From assembly GCA_030628325.1 (NCBI GenBank), contig DAOVRB010000023.1, positions 1 through 8,688 on the forward strand: a DNA stretch of 8,688 nucleotides, written 5' to 3'. Source of the stretch: Methanomicrobiaceae archaeon (GTDB lineage: Archaea > Halobacteriota > Methanomicrobia > Methanomicrobiales > Methanomicrobiaceae). The notes under the pieces were generated by a model that was given only the letters and a program-made list of their open reading frames with translations, ran no database searches and had not been told where the DNA came from. Shown in pieces: positions 1-5,702 of the stretch (position 1 is the first letter of the stretch; each line of letters starts with the position of its first letter). The position numbers and the translations under genes are program-made.

Positions 1-211
1 CACAGGAAGTTACACTGTCCTCTTACAACTCAATGGATATCAGGACTGGTCAACCATAGCGACAGTCTCTTCAGGCGGTGTCTCATCCGTGTCTGCAACA
101 CTCTCACCGACAGCACAACCGACAAAATCAGGTGCTCTTCCGATACCTGCCCTTGGAGCAGTTGCAATTGCAGGCTTTGCCCTGATAATGCTGAGAACAG
201 GAAAAGAGTAA
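1..211 (+). CDS. 3' end of a PEGA-domain surface protein (partial, paralogue of the gene at 550-1911)
   Basis: The reading frame (first full codon at 2, TAA at 209-211) gives the second half of one PEGA repeat (TGSYTVLLQLNGYQDW...), a short Thr/Pro linker, a hydrophobic segment beginning PIPALGAVAIAGFALIML, and the tail RTGKE. It matches the last 70 residues of the complete PEGA protein downstream. Over 1-230 versus 1701-1930 I count 8 base differences. Only two codons change the residue (Thr to Ile; Gly to Gln in the linker) and the other changes are silent. The frame is intact, so this is probably the end of a working gene that starts outside the window. By family resemblance it is an extracellular protein held by a C-terminal membrane helix. 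Its binding partner is unknown. Confidence 0.85.
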   Translation, partial: TGSYTVLLQLNGYQDWSTIATVSSGGVSSVSATLSPTAQPTKSGALPIPALGAVAIAGFALIMLRTGKE

Positions 212-229
212 CCTTTTTTCATCTTTTTT
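212..229 (+). terminator. T-tract terminator after the partial PEGA gene
   Basis: CCTTTTTTCATCTTTTTT directly follows the stop codon. Runs of T without a hairpin are the usual archaeal terminator form. The same sequence follows the downstream PEGA gene at 1912-1929, so the terminator was duplicated together with the gene. Confidence 0.55.
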
Positions 230-263
230 ATAGTCAAACACATACTTTTAGTAAAACGTCTGG
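230..263 (+). repeat. Decayed copy of the dispersed hairpin element
   Basis: This stretch begins ATAGTCAAAC, contains CTTTTAGTAAAA and ends TCTGG, matching the first 35 bases of the element copy at 8094-8183 apart from a few changes and a one-base gap. Its left arm has changed (CACATAC in place of CCAGAC), so the stem seen in the other copies can no longer form fully. It sits exactly where sequence shared with the downstream PEGA locus stops and just before the radical SAM remnant begins. It looks like a scar at a rearrangement junction. Confidence 0.5.
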
Positions 264-268
264 CACGA

Positions 269-414
269 ACGCCGTGGCAGTCGGCGAAGGTGAAGAGACC
301 GTTTTAAAAATCCCAGAATACGGAATTTCAAAAGGTATTTTTGGGCTTGCATTCAGAAAAGAGGGTGGGGGCGTTGTAATGACTCCTGCCACCCCTCTAT
401 GCAGAGAGAATTAA
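269..414 (+). pseudogene. Remnant of a B12-binding radical SAM gene (internal fragment only)
   Basis: Bases 269-397 align without gaps to 2297-2425 in the intact radical SAM gene; I count 19 differences in 129. Read in the same frame (codons from 271) it gives AVAVGEGEETVLK, then a stretch ending RKEGGGVVMTP, and stops at TAA 412-414. This corresponds to residues about 92-135 of the 438-residue intact protein, the end of the cobalamin-binding-like domain. The start, the whole radical SAM core with its CxxxCxxC cluster motif, and the C-terminus are absent, so it cannot encode an enzyme. Several differences are silent, so it probably descends from a paralogue that diverged under selection before being deleted. 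Confidence 0.75.
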
Positions 415-415
415 A

Positions 416-530
416 CACTATATTTTCACTGTCAGCTGAACCTGACAGACCGGAAATGAACCGGCCCGCGGTTCTCCCGACTTTTGTGTGTTCAGACGCC
501 CTACAAATAGATATATACCATAAGGAGGAG
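416..530 (+). promoter_or_regulatory. Upstream region of the PEGA gene: two TATA-like boxes, an inverted repeat and a distant SD
   Basis: Two archaeal TATA candidates are visible: CTATATTTTC around 418-427 and AAATAGATATATA around 505-517. Between them is a perfect 7-base inverted repeat, CTGTCAG (429-435) and CTGACAG (442-448), with a 6-base spacer, a possible operator or small hairpin. AGGAGG at 523-528 is a strong Shine-Dalgarno sequence but lies 21 bases before the ATG at 550. If the second TATA box is used, transcription would start near 540 and exclude the SD. If the first is used, the leader is about 100 bases and includes it. The sequence alone does not decide. Confidence 0.35.
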
Positions 531-549
531 TAATTCCTGTTGATTAACA

Positions 550-1911
550 ATGAATACTCGTAATTTGAAAATTTGTGGAGTTGCACTCTTTGCAGTTCTC
601 TCCATCCTCACATGTGCCGTCGGTGCAGAGACTGGCCTTCCTCTCGGGCCGGGCCCTGTTATCGGAGGAAACGAAGGCTGGTTCCAGTTCAATTCAAATG
701 TGAATGGCGCAACGGTCTATGTGGACGGAAACGCTGTAGGTACAACCCCGTATACCATGTCTGTATACAGCACAGGAACACCTTATTCGAGCGCATATGC
801 CAGCAAGTCAGGATATTATGACAGCGGTACAAAATCACTAAGCATGCCTTCAGCAGGGCAGACAAACACCTATTACTTCACCCTGCAGCAGATCACGCCA
901 CCAACACCGGTGCCGTCACCAACACAGATTTCAGTGACATCAAACCCAAGCGGTGCAAATCTCTACATTGACGGAATCTACTATGGCAGAACACCACAGA
1001 CAGAGAGGGGGTTCTCACCCGGACAGCACACAGTAAGGCTTGAAAAGGATGATTATGAATCCTGGACAGGTTATGCACGGGTCACAACAGGTCAGACCAC
1101 ATATATCTCAGCCAGTCTTATTCACCGGCCGACTGACGGAACAATTTCCGTGACAACAACCCCCAACGGTGCATACATCTACATTGACGGAAGCTACATG
1201 GGTGAGTCACCAAAAGTGATCGGCGGTATTTCTCAGGGCAGTCACCACGTTGAGCTTGAAAAAGCAGGTTACAGTGACTGGACAGGACGTGTCACCGTCT
1301 CATCAGGACAGGTGACATACGTTAGCCAGAGGCTTGTCAAGCACACACAACCCACAACAGGTTCAGTTGCGGTCACTTCATCGCCTTCATGGGCATATGT
1401 CTACCTAGATAATGTATATCAGGGACAGACAACTCCCGGTGGTTCATATGTGATTAACAATGTCGTAGCAGGCACTCACACACTCAGGCTGACCCTCTCA
1501 GGTTACACTGACTCTGAAACATCTGTTACAGTCAACTCAGGCCAGAGATCGGTCGTCTCATCTGTGCTTACACCAGGTGGATCACACCCCGCACCGGGAG
1601 CTTATGGATCAATTGATGTAACATCTTCACCAACAGGCGCAACGGTTTACGTGAACAACGTAAACAAGGGCATTACACCGGTAACTGTATCGGATCTTGC
1701 CACAGGAAGTTACACAGTCCTCTTACAACTCAATGGATATCAGGACTGGTCAACCACAGCGACAGTCTCTTCAGGCGGTGTCTCATCCGTGTCTGCAACT
1801 CTCTCACCGACAGCAGGACCAACAAAATCAGGTGCTCTCCCGATACCTGCCCTTGGAGCAGTTGCAATTGCAGGCTTTGCCCTGATAATGCTGAGAACAG
1901 GAAAAGAATAA
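550..1911 (+). CDS. Secreted, membrane-anchored protein with five PEGA repeats
   Basis: A 453-residue protein. Residues 1-26 form a Sec signal peptide (basic MNTRNLK, a hydrophobic core, then a likely cut after AVGA). Five PEGA-type beta repeats follow, at about 45-114, 126-190, 198-262, 272-340 and 353-418. Each has the pattern ISVTSxPxGAxVYIDGxYxGxTP ... GxHxVxLxxxGYxDWxxxVxVxSGQ. The first is the most divergent; Thr/Pro/Ser-rich linkers separate the units. Residues about 431-448 form a membrane helix followed by RTGKE, so the repeats should face outward. PEGA repeats occur in many archaeal and bacterial surface proteins and are thought to act in binding or as structural modules; no catalytic motif is visible. 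An in-frame TGA at 541-543 makes ATG 550 the first possible start. A T-tract terminator follows. Confidence 0.9.
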   Translation: MNTRNLKICGVALFAVLSILTCAVGAETGLPLGPGPVIGGNEGWFQFNSNVNGATVYVDGNAVGTTPYTMSVYSTGTPYSSAYASKSGYYDSGTKSLSMPSAGQTNTYYFTLQQITPPTPVPSPTQISVTSNPSGANLYIDGIYYGRTPQTERGFSPGQHTVRLEKDDYESWTGYARVTTGQTTYISASLIHRPTDGTISVTTTPNGAYIYIDGSYMGESPKVIGGISQGSHHVELEKAGYSDWTGRVTVSSGQVTYVSQRLVKHTQPTTGSVAVTSSPSWAYVYLDNVYQGQTTPGGSYVINNVVAGTHTLRLTLSGYTDSETSVTVNSGQRSVVSSVLTPGGSHPAPGAYGSIDVTSSPTGATVYVNNVNKGITPVTVSDLATGSYTVLLQLNGYQDWSTTATVSSGGVSSVSATLSPTAGPTKSGALPIPALGAVAIAGFALIMLRTGKE

Positions 1912-1935
1912 CCTTTTTTCATCTTTTTTATTTTT
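1912..1935 (+). terminator. T-tract terminator after the PEGA gene
   Basis: Three T runs (6, 6 and 5) directly after the stop codon, with no preceding hairpin, match the archaeal terminator style. The first 19 bases are identical to those after the partial PEGA gene at 212-230. Confidence 0.6.
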
Positions 1936-2022
1936 CAGGACCCGGACAGGCATGAACTCCATGCCATCAGTTCGCTTCTGGTTGACAAAACCTTTCAAGA
2001 CTGCAACTACAGAATAATATAT

Positions 2023-3339
2023 ATGCGGTTCACGGTCATCTCACCTGAAATTTATACATATGGCGCAATGCTGATTGCAGGTATTCTGAAGGATGCAGGA
2101 TATGATGTAACACTCTCAAAAGACCTGAAAGCTAAAAAAGGGGAGATTGTGATGCTGAGTCTCTACTCAACCCATCACCTGATGAGTGATGAGATGAAGT
2201 CCTTTGTACGGGAGCAGAAGAGTCTGGGCAATACCTGTATAGCAGGAGGGCCCGTATCCGCATATCCTGAAATAGTGCTTGGTGAACTTGATGTGGACGC
2301 CGTGGCAGTCGGGGAAGGTGAGGAGACTGTGTTAAAAATCGCAGAATACGGACTTTCAAAAGAGATCCCGGGGCTTGCATTCAGAAAAGATGGGGGAGGC
2401 GTTGTAATGACTTCTTCCGCCCCGCCCGCAGATATAAACCGCCCTATGCCGCTGATCCCGCCGGATATTTCACAGCAGGATATCAGGGGCGCAAGCGCCT
2501 ATATTGAAACACACAGGGGCTGCATCGGAGCCTGCACATTCTGCCAGGTGCCCCGTTTCTTTGGAAGAGAGATCAGAAGCCGTGAACTTAACGATATTAT
2601 CAGAGAAGTTAAGGAATTCAAAAAGATGGGTGCGACCCGCCTCTCGGTAAGTGGCGGGACAGGGTCCCTCTACCAGTACAAAGACGGTAAGTTCGATGAA
2701 GATGCTTTTGTAAAACTCCTTGCCGCACTGGCGGCAGAGATGGGGCCAAAAAACGTCTCCGCACCGGACATCAGGGTGGACTGTATTACTGACACAATTC
2801 TTGAGGCAATAAAAAAATACACCATAGGCTGGCTTTTCTTCGGTTTTGAATCAGGGAGTGACCGCATCTTAAGACTCATGGGCAAGGGTGCAACAGCAGA
2901 ACAGGCATCAGAGGCGGTTGCCATGTGCCGCAAACACGGCCTGAAGGTGGCAGGGTGCTTCATTGTCGGTTATCCGACAGAGACAAAAGAGGAGTATGAG
3001 ATGACAAAAGAGTTCATCACCGAACACTGGCTCGATGATGTTTTTATATCCATTGCAGAGCCGATACCGGAGACACCACTCGCAAAACTGGTACTGGATA
3101 CCCCTAAGGAGAAAAACCCCACATACATGCCCCACACAGGCGAATACAAGAGCCTGAAACTGACAGAGAGTGAGGCACGCTCTTTTGACCTCCAGATGCA
3201 CGCCGATATGTACAAACCCGCACTGCATGTTGTAACTGATGAGGTGTTTAATGCCTACCTGCAGTCGGCCAGAAAAGACGGTGCAGATGTGAGAGCAGTG
3301 ACCGAACTTCTGTTTAAATACAAATACAAGTACAAATAG
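2023..3339 (+). CDS. B12-binding-domain radical SAM protein
   Basis: A 438-residue protein. Residues 1 to about 125 resemble a cobalamin-binding Rossmann-like domain (MRFTVISPEIYTYGAMLIAG, then GGPVSAYPE and AVAVGEGEET), without the DxHxxG cobalamin-ligand motif; its absence is common in radical SAM members. The radical SAM core runs from about 155 to 360: CIGACTFC gives C167, C171 and C174 for the 4Fe-4S cluster, followed by SGGTGSLY, FFGFESGSD and VGYPTET strand motifs. Family members often methylate unactivated carbons; the substrate here is unknown. It resembles the uncharacterised archaeal MJ_0865-type group. The tail is KYKYKYK, from a hexamer repeat. ATG 2023 is preferred because the next Met (16) would cut the first beta strand; no SD is visible. 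The corrinoid adenosyltransferase follows 61 bases later with no terminator between, suggesting co-transcription. Confidence 0.88.
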   Translation: MRFTVISPEIYTYGAMLIAGILKDAGYDVTLSKDLKAKKGEIVMLSLYSTHHLMSDEMKSFVREQKSLGNTCIAGGPVSAYPEIVLGELDVDAVAVGEGEETVLKIAEYGLSKEIPGLAFRKDGGGVVMTSSAPPADINRPMPLIPPDISQQDIRGASAYIETHRGCIGACTFCQVPRFFGREIRSRELNDIIREVKEFKKMGATRLSVSGGTGSLYQYKDGKFDEDAFVKLLAALAAEMGPKNVSAPDIRVDCITDTILEAIKKYTIGWLFFGFESGSDRILRLMGKGATAEQASEAVAMCRKHGLKVAGCFIVGYPTETKEEYEMTKEFITEHWLDDVFISIAEPIPETPLAKLVLDTPKEKNPTYMPHTGEYKSLKLTESEARSFDLQMHADMYKPALHVVTDEVFNAYLQSARKDGADVRAVTELLFKYKYKYK

Positions 3340-3400
3340 AATCCCCAGGTAACAGAGAAGAATAACAGACAAAAAAGATGACAGGCAGGGATAACAAAAA

Positions 3401-3916
3401 ATGAAACAGGGATATATTCAGATATACACAGGAAACGGGAAGGGAAAAACAACAGCAGCTCTGGGAATTTCACTCCGTGCAGTATGTGCAGGAAAACGTG
3501 TCTTCTTTGGCCAGTTTATAAAGGGGATGGAATACAGTGAACTCAGGGCGCCAGAATACCTGCCGGATTTTGTAATTAAGCAGTTTGGCAGGGGTTGCTT
3601 TATTGAAAATAAACCGGAAGAGGGCGATATTATCGCCGCCAGAGCAGGTCTGGAGGTTTTTGATGCGGTGCTTAAATCCGGAGAATATGATCTGGTTGTT
3701 CTTGATGAGGTCAATGTTGCCATACACTTCGGGCTGATTGAAACCGGGGAGGTATTGAAAGTTCTGAAAAACCGTTCGCCGGGTGTGGAAGTTGTGCTTA
3801 CAGGAAGGTACGCACCTGAAGAACTGGTGGAGATCGCGGATCTTGTTACTGAAATGCGTGAGATTAAGCATTATTATAAAAAGGGTGTTAAAGCCCGGAC
3901 AGGGATTGATAAATAA
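3401..3916 (+). CDS. cobO: Corrinoid (cob(I)alamin) adenosyltransferase, CobA/CobO/BtuR type
   Basis: This enzyme transfers the adenosyl group of ATP to the cobalt of a reduced corrinoid, a cytoplasmic step in making or salvaging adenosylcobalamin. The 171 residues begin with IQIYTGNGKGKTTAA, whose GNGKGKTT (11-18) is the family's unusual P-loop. A Walker-B-like stretch LVVLDEVNVA lies at 98-107, and the signature EMREIKHYYKKGVKARTGIDK closes the protein. Length is slightly below the roughly 200 residues of bacterial BtuR, as is common in archaea. The ATG at 3401 is preceded by only weak purine-rich sequence (CAGGCAGGG, 6-14 bases before the short A-rich spacer). It lies behind a radical SAM gene of the cobalamin-binding class, so the pair may be transcribed together and share a link to corrinoids. 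Confidence 0.92.
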   Translation: MKQGYIQIYTGNGKGKTTAALGISLRAVCAGKRVFFGQFIKGMEYSELRAPEYLPDFVIKQFGRGCFIENKPEEGDIIAARAGLEVFDAVLKSGEYDLVVLDEVNVAIHFGLIETGEVLKVLKNRSPGVEVVLTGRYAPEELVEIADLVTEMREIKHYYKKGVKARTGIDK

Positions 3917-4051
3917 GATATTTTACGGTTTTCTCTGGATTTAGAATAAAAGGCAGGTCTCCGGACAAAACAGGTTTTTGTGTGCTATCCTCTATGTGCG
4001 GTTAAAATGTGCAGGTCTAATAGCCAGTAAAAAGAAACTATTGTGGTAATT

Positions 4052-4966
4052 ATGTCCGGCGAATGTGCACGGCCGTTTCTGAAATGGGCCGGTGGAAAAA
4101 CTCAGTTATTAGACAAAATTAAAAGCAGACTGCCGAAAGAGATCAACAACGGCAGGTACACAACCTACGTCGAACCATTTGTAGGCGGAGGTGCCGTTTT
4201 CTTCCGGCTCGCACAGACATATGACTTTCAGGAGTGCTACATCGCAGACATCAATAGTGATCTGTACATCACATATACAGTTGTCAAACAGAATGTCGAA
4301 GAATTAATCGGGAAACTTCGGATTATCAGAGAAGAGTTTCTGAACTGTGACATTGAGACCAGAAGAGATTTTTACACCACCGTTCGTTCAGAATTCAACC
4401 GGACAAAAAACGAGCCTGACTGCGACAGGTACAGTGAAGCGTGGACTTTGCATGCATCCAGGCTTATTTTCCTGAACAAGACCTGCTTTAATGGCCTCTA
4501 CAGAGTAAATTTAAGCGGGGGGTTTAATGTACCATTTGGAAAGTACAAGACCTACCCTATCCTGCAGGAAGAGATTCTCCGGGCAGATGCCGAAGTTCTG
4601 CAGAAGACAGAAATATATCAGGGTGATTTCACCCATATCGCAACTCATATCGATGAAAATACTTTTGTGTACTTTGATCCCCCATACCGGCCTCTGAACT
4701 CTACATCATTATTTACGGGCTACGCAAAGAACGGATTTGACGATGATGAACAACGCCGTCTCGCAGCGTTCTTTGCAGAATGTGATGCAAAAGGGGCACG
4801 TTGCATGCTCAGCAACTCAGATCCGAAAAACGCCGACCCAAAAGATGAGTTTTTTGATGAACTCTATGCAGGATTTAATATTGACCGCGTTCCCGCAAAG
4901 AGGATGATTAACTCTGACAGTTCAAAACGGGGATCGATTAATGAGATCATTGTAACAAATTACTGA
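4052..4966 (+). CDS. dam: Dam-type DNA adenine-N6 methyltransferase (D12 class), orphan
   Basis: It transfers a methyl group from S-adenosylmethionine to the N6 of adenine in DNA. Numbering from ATG 4052 (304 residues): RPFLKWAGGK (7-16, motif X), VEPFVGGGAVFF (40-51, SAM-binding motif I), LNKTCFNGLYRVN (141-153), YFDPPY (207-212, catalytic DPPY motif IV) and FTGYAKNGFDDDEQ (221-234). This is the alpha arrangement of E. coli Dam and M.DpnII-like enzymes, most of which recognise GATC; the target here is inferred. An in-frame GTG at 4043 would add three residues. ATG was chosen because it begins just before the conserved PFLKWAGGK and neither start has a convincing SD. No restriction endonuclease is adjacent, so it is probably solitary (mismatch repair, replication or regulatory marking) or the remains of a restriction-modification system. 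TTAAAAT near 4002 could be its TATA box. Confidence 0.93.
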   Translation: MSGECARPFLKWAGGKTQLLDKIKSRLPKEINNGRYTTYVEPFVGGGAVFFRLAQTYDFQECYIADINSDLYITYTVVKQNVEELIGKLRIIREEFLNCDIETRRDFYTTVRSEFNRTKNEPDCDRYSEAWTLHASRLIFLNKTCFNGLYRVNLSGGFNVPFGKYKTYPILQEEILRADAEVLQKTEIYQGDFTHIATHIDENTFVYFDPPYRPLNSTSLFTGYAKNGFDDDEQRRLAAFFAECDAKGARCMLSNSDPKNADPKDEFFDELYAGFNIDRVPAKRMINSDSSKRGSINEIIVTNY

Positions 4967-5220
4967 TGTCGGGTTGGTGTTGAGCTGATATGATGTTGGT
5001 TAACGATGAACAAAATTGACCAACGGTGATCAGGTAACGATCTTCAGGCGGGAGACCGGCTCTCAGGGTTTATACCCGCCAATGGCTGATACTGGCTGAT
5101 GTTAATTCCATGGTTGGTTAATACCAGTGCCAATTTACTGAACTGTATTACTGAACTTGCGATCAAAGCAGACAGAAAGCCCACAACTTCCACATAAAAA
5201 TTATACTCAGAAAAATAATA
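4967..5220. other. Gene-free stretch between dam and tRNA-His
   Basis: No protein gene is credible here. Visible details: GGCGGG (5047-5052) can pair with CCCGCC (5075-5080), enclosing a smaller GAGA/TCTC hairpin. TTGGTTAA occurs twice and TGGCTGAT twice in the 5090-5110 area. A 30-base segment at 5161-5190 recurs at 7529-7560. The right edge (5209-5220) is A-rich and, read on the minus strand, supplies the T-tract that probably ends the tRNA transcript. Confidence 0.5.
5161..5190 (+). repeat. Short dispersed repeat, copy 1
   Basis: The segment starting GATCAAAGCAGACAG and ending GCCCACAACTTC matches 7529-7560 at 28 of 32 aligned columns (two substitutions, two one-base gaps). Both copies lie in non-coding DNA, one upstream of tRNA-His in plus orientation and one just after infB. 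Its nature is unknown. Confidence 0.5.
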
Positions 5221-5293
5221 GGCCGGGGCCGAGATTTGAACCCGAGTCGGGGGAACCACAATCCCCTAGGATAACCAGCTACCCCACCCCGGC
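5221..5293 (-). tRNA. tRNA-His (anticodon GTG)
   Basis: Read on the minus strand, the gene starts GCCGGGG at 5293 and pairs with CCCCGGC, with discriminator C73 at 5221. The anticodon arm is GGGGA-TTGTGGT-TCCCC, giving anticodon GTG (His). The T arm carries GTTCAAATC with a five-pair stem including two G-U pairs; the D arm contains AGCTGGTTA. There is no intron. CCA is not encoded (TATTATTTTT follows, a likely terminator). The base before G1 is T, so the extra G-1 that histidyl-tRNA synthetase needs is not genome-encoded and must be added after transcription. Confidence 0.95.
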
Positions 5294-5462
5294 AGGTAGA
5301 ATACCCTTTTTACTTGGATGGTACAATTAATTAAGGTATCTTTTTTATCCCCCAATACCAAAAAAGAGAGTAGTGGGCCAAAAGAGAATACCGGCGAGAG
5401 TTACAGAGTCGGCAATGTCATCCTGAGCATTAACAAAAACAGGCGTAACTTATTATGGGTCA
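5294..5462. other. Gene-free stretch upstream of tRNA-His and the hairpin element
   Basis: No credible protein gene. AATTAATTAA at 5325-5334 is at a suitable distance to be the TATA box of tRNA-His on the minus strand. GGTAT (5335-5339) and ATACC (5355-5359) are complementary, as are CTTTTTT (5340-5346) and AAAAAAG (5360-5366). The two pairs interleave, so they could only form together as a pseudoknot. The remainder to 5462 shows nothing I can name. Confidence 0.4.
5325..5334 (-). promoter_or_regulatory. Probable TATA box for tRNA-His
   Basis: AATTAATTAA lies 32-41 bases upstream of the first tRNA base on the minus strand. This fits an archaeal TATA box with transcription beginning a few bases before the mature 5' end. 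It is assigned by position and composition only. Confidence 0.4.
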
Positions 5463-5551
5463 GGCACATTTATAGTCAAAAATAGTCGAAAACCAAACTT
5501 TTCAGGAATGTTTGGTTTTCTTCTTATATGTGCCAAACGTTCGCCACTATA
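5463..5551 (+). repeat. Dispersed hairpin element, copy A
   Basis: The core from 5482 (ATAGTCGAAAACC) to 5551 (GCCACTATA) matches the copy at 8094-8183. Structure: a perfect 11-base inverted repeat, GAAAACCAAAC (5488-5498) and GTTTGGTTTTC (5510-5520), then an imperfect palindrome (5525-5551) centred on AACGTT. GGCACAT (5463-5469) and ATGTGCC (5528-5534) form an outer inverted repeat around the hairpin. The start is doubled: ATAGTCAAAA (5472-5481), then ATAGTCGAAAA. This copy is upstream of infB and downstream of no obvious gene, so a simple terminator role is doubtful here. Confidence 0.6.
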
Positions 5552-5592
5552 CTATGAAAAATGGAAACGGGCATTAAAATCCGGATGACTTA

Positions 5593-5685
5593 CCATGAAA
5601 ACGTGCATGACCTCTCAAGGTCACGCACTGTTTGATGAAAGTGGCATTTGCCACTTTCATGCTAAATGGAACTCACGTTTTCAGG
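5593..5685 (+). promoter_or_regulatory. Structured leader just upstream of infB (two hairpins inside an outer stem)
   Basis: Outer stem: TGAAAACGTG (5596-5605) pairs perfectly with CACGTTTTCA (5674-5683), extendable by flanking CC/GG with one bulged base. Inside: hairpin 1, GTGCATGACCT (5603-5613) with AGGTCACGCAC (5618-5628), one mismatch; hairpin 2, ATGAAAGTGGCA (5635-5646) with TGCCACTTTCAT (5649-5660), perfect. Hairpin 1 and the outer stem share three bases. The structure ends 17 bases before the infB ATG. If transcribed from a promoter near 5546-5575 it would be a branched 5' leader that could control infB. It could instead be an independent small RNA or a DNA cruciform or binding site. 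Confidence 0.5.
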
Positions 5686-5702
5686 AATAAAGGCAGATTA
5701 TC

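Noticed and set aside
212..550. Reading the upstream fragments as one frameshifted PEGA-radical SAM fusion
   Set aside because: The PEGA frame ends at an intact TAA followed by a terminator, and the remnant lies in a different frame with an element scar between them.
1912..2022. Open frame of 37 codons directly upstream of and in phase with the radical SAM gene
   Set aside because: It contains no ATG, GTG or TTG in frame and begins in the T-tract terminator. The radical SAM protein already starts at a natural first beta strand, so this is probably chance.
4043..4966. Complete restriction-modification system around the methyltransferase
   Set aside because: No nuclease, specificity subunit or other defence gene is on either side; neighbours are cobO and tRNA-His.
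4980..5070. Possible box C/D guide RNA (ATGATGT near 4990, CTGA-like motifs)
   Set aside because: The box C match is imperfect and no properly spaced C'/D' and D boxes could be placed.
5044..5259. A 71-codon open frame on the minus strand
   Set aside because: Its beginning is translated from the tRNA-His 3' half (VPPTRVQIS, a frequent artefact of tRNA genes), and the rest shows no protein-like features.
5463..5690. CRISPR-like array
   Set aside because: The repeats here are inverted or imperfect, not regularly spaced direct repeats, and no cas gene is in the window.
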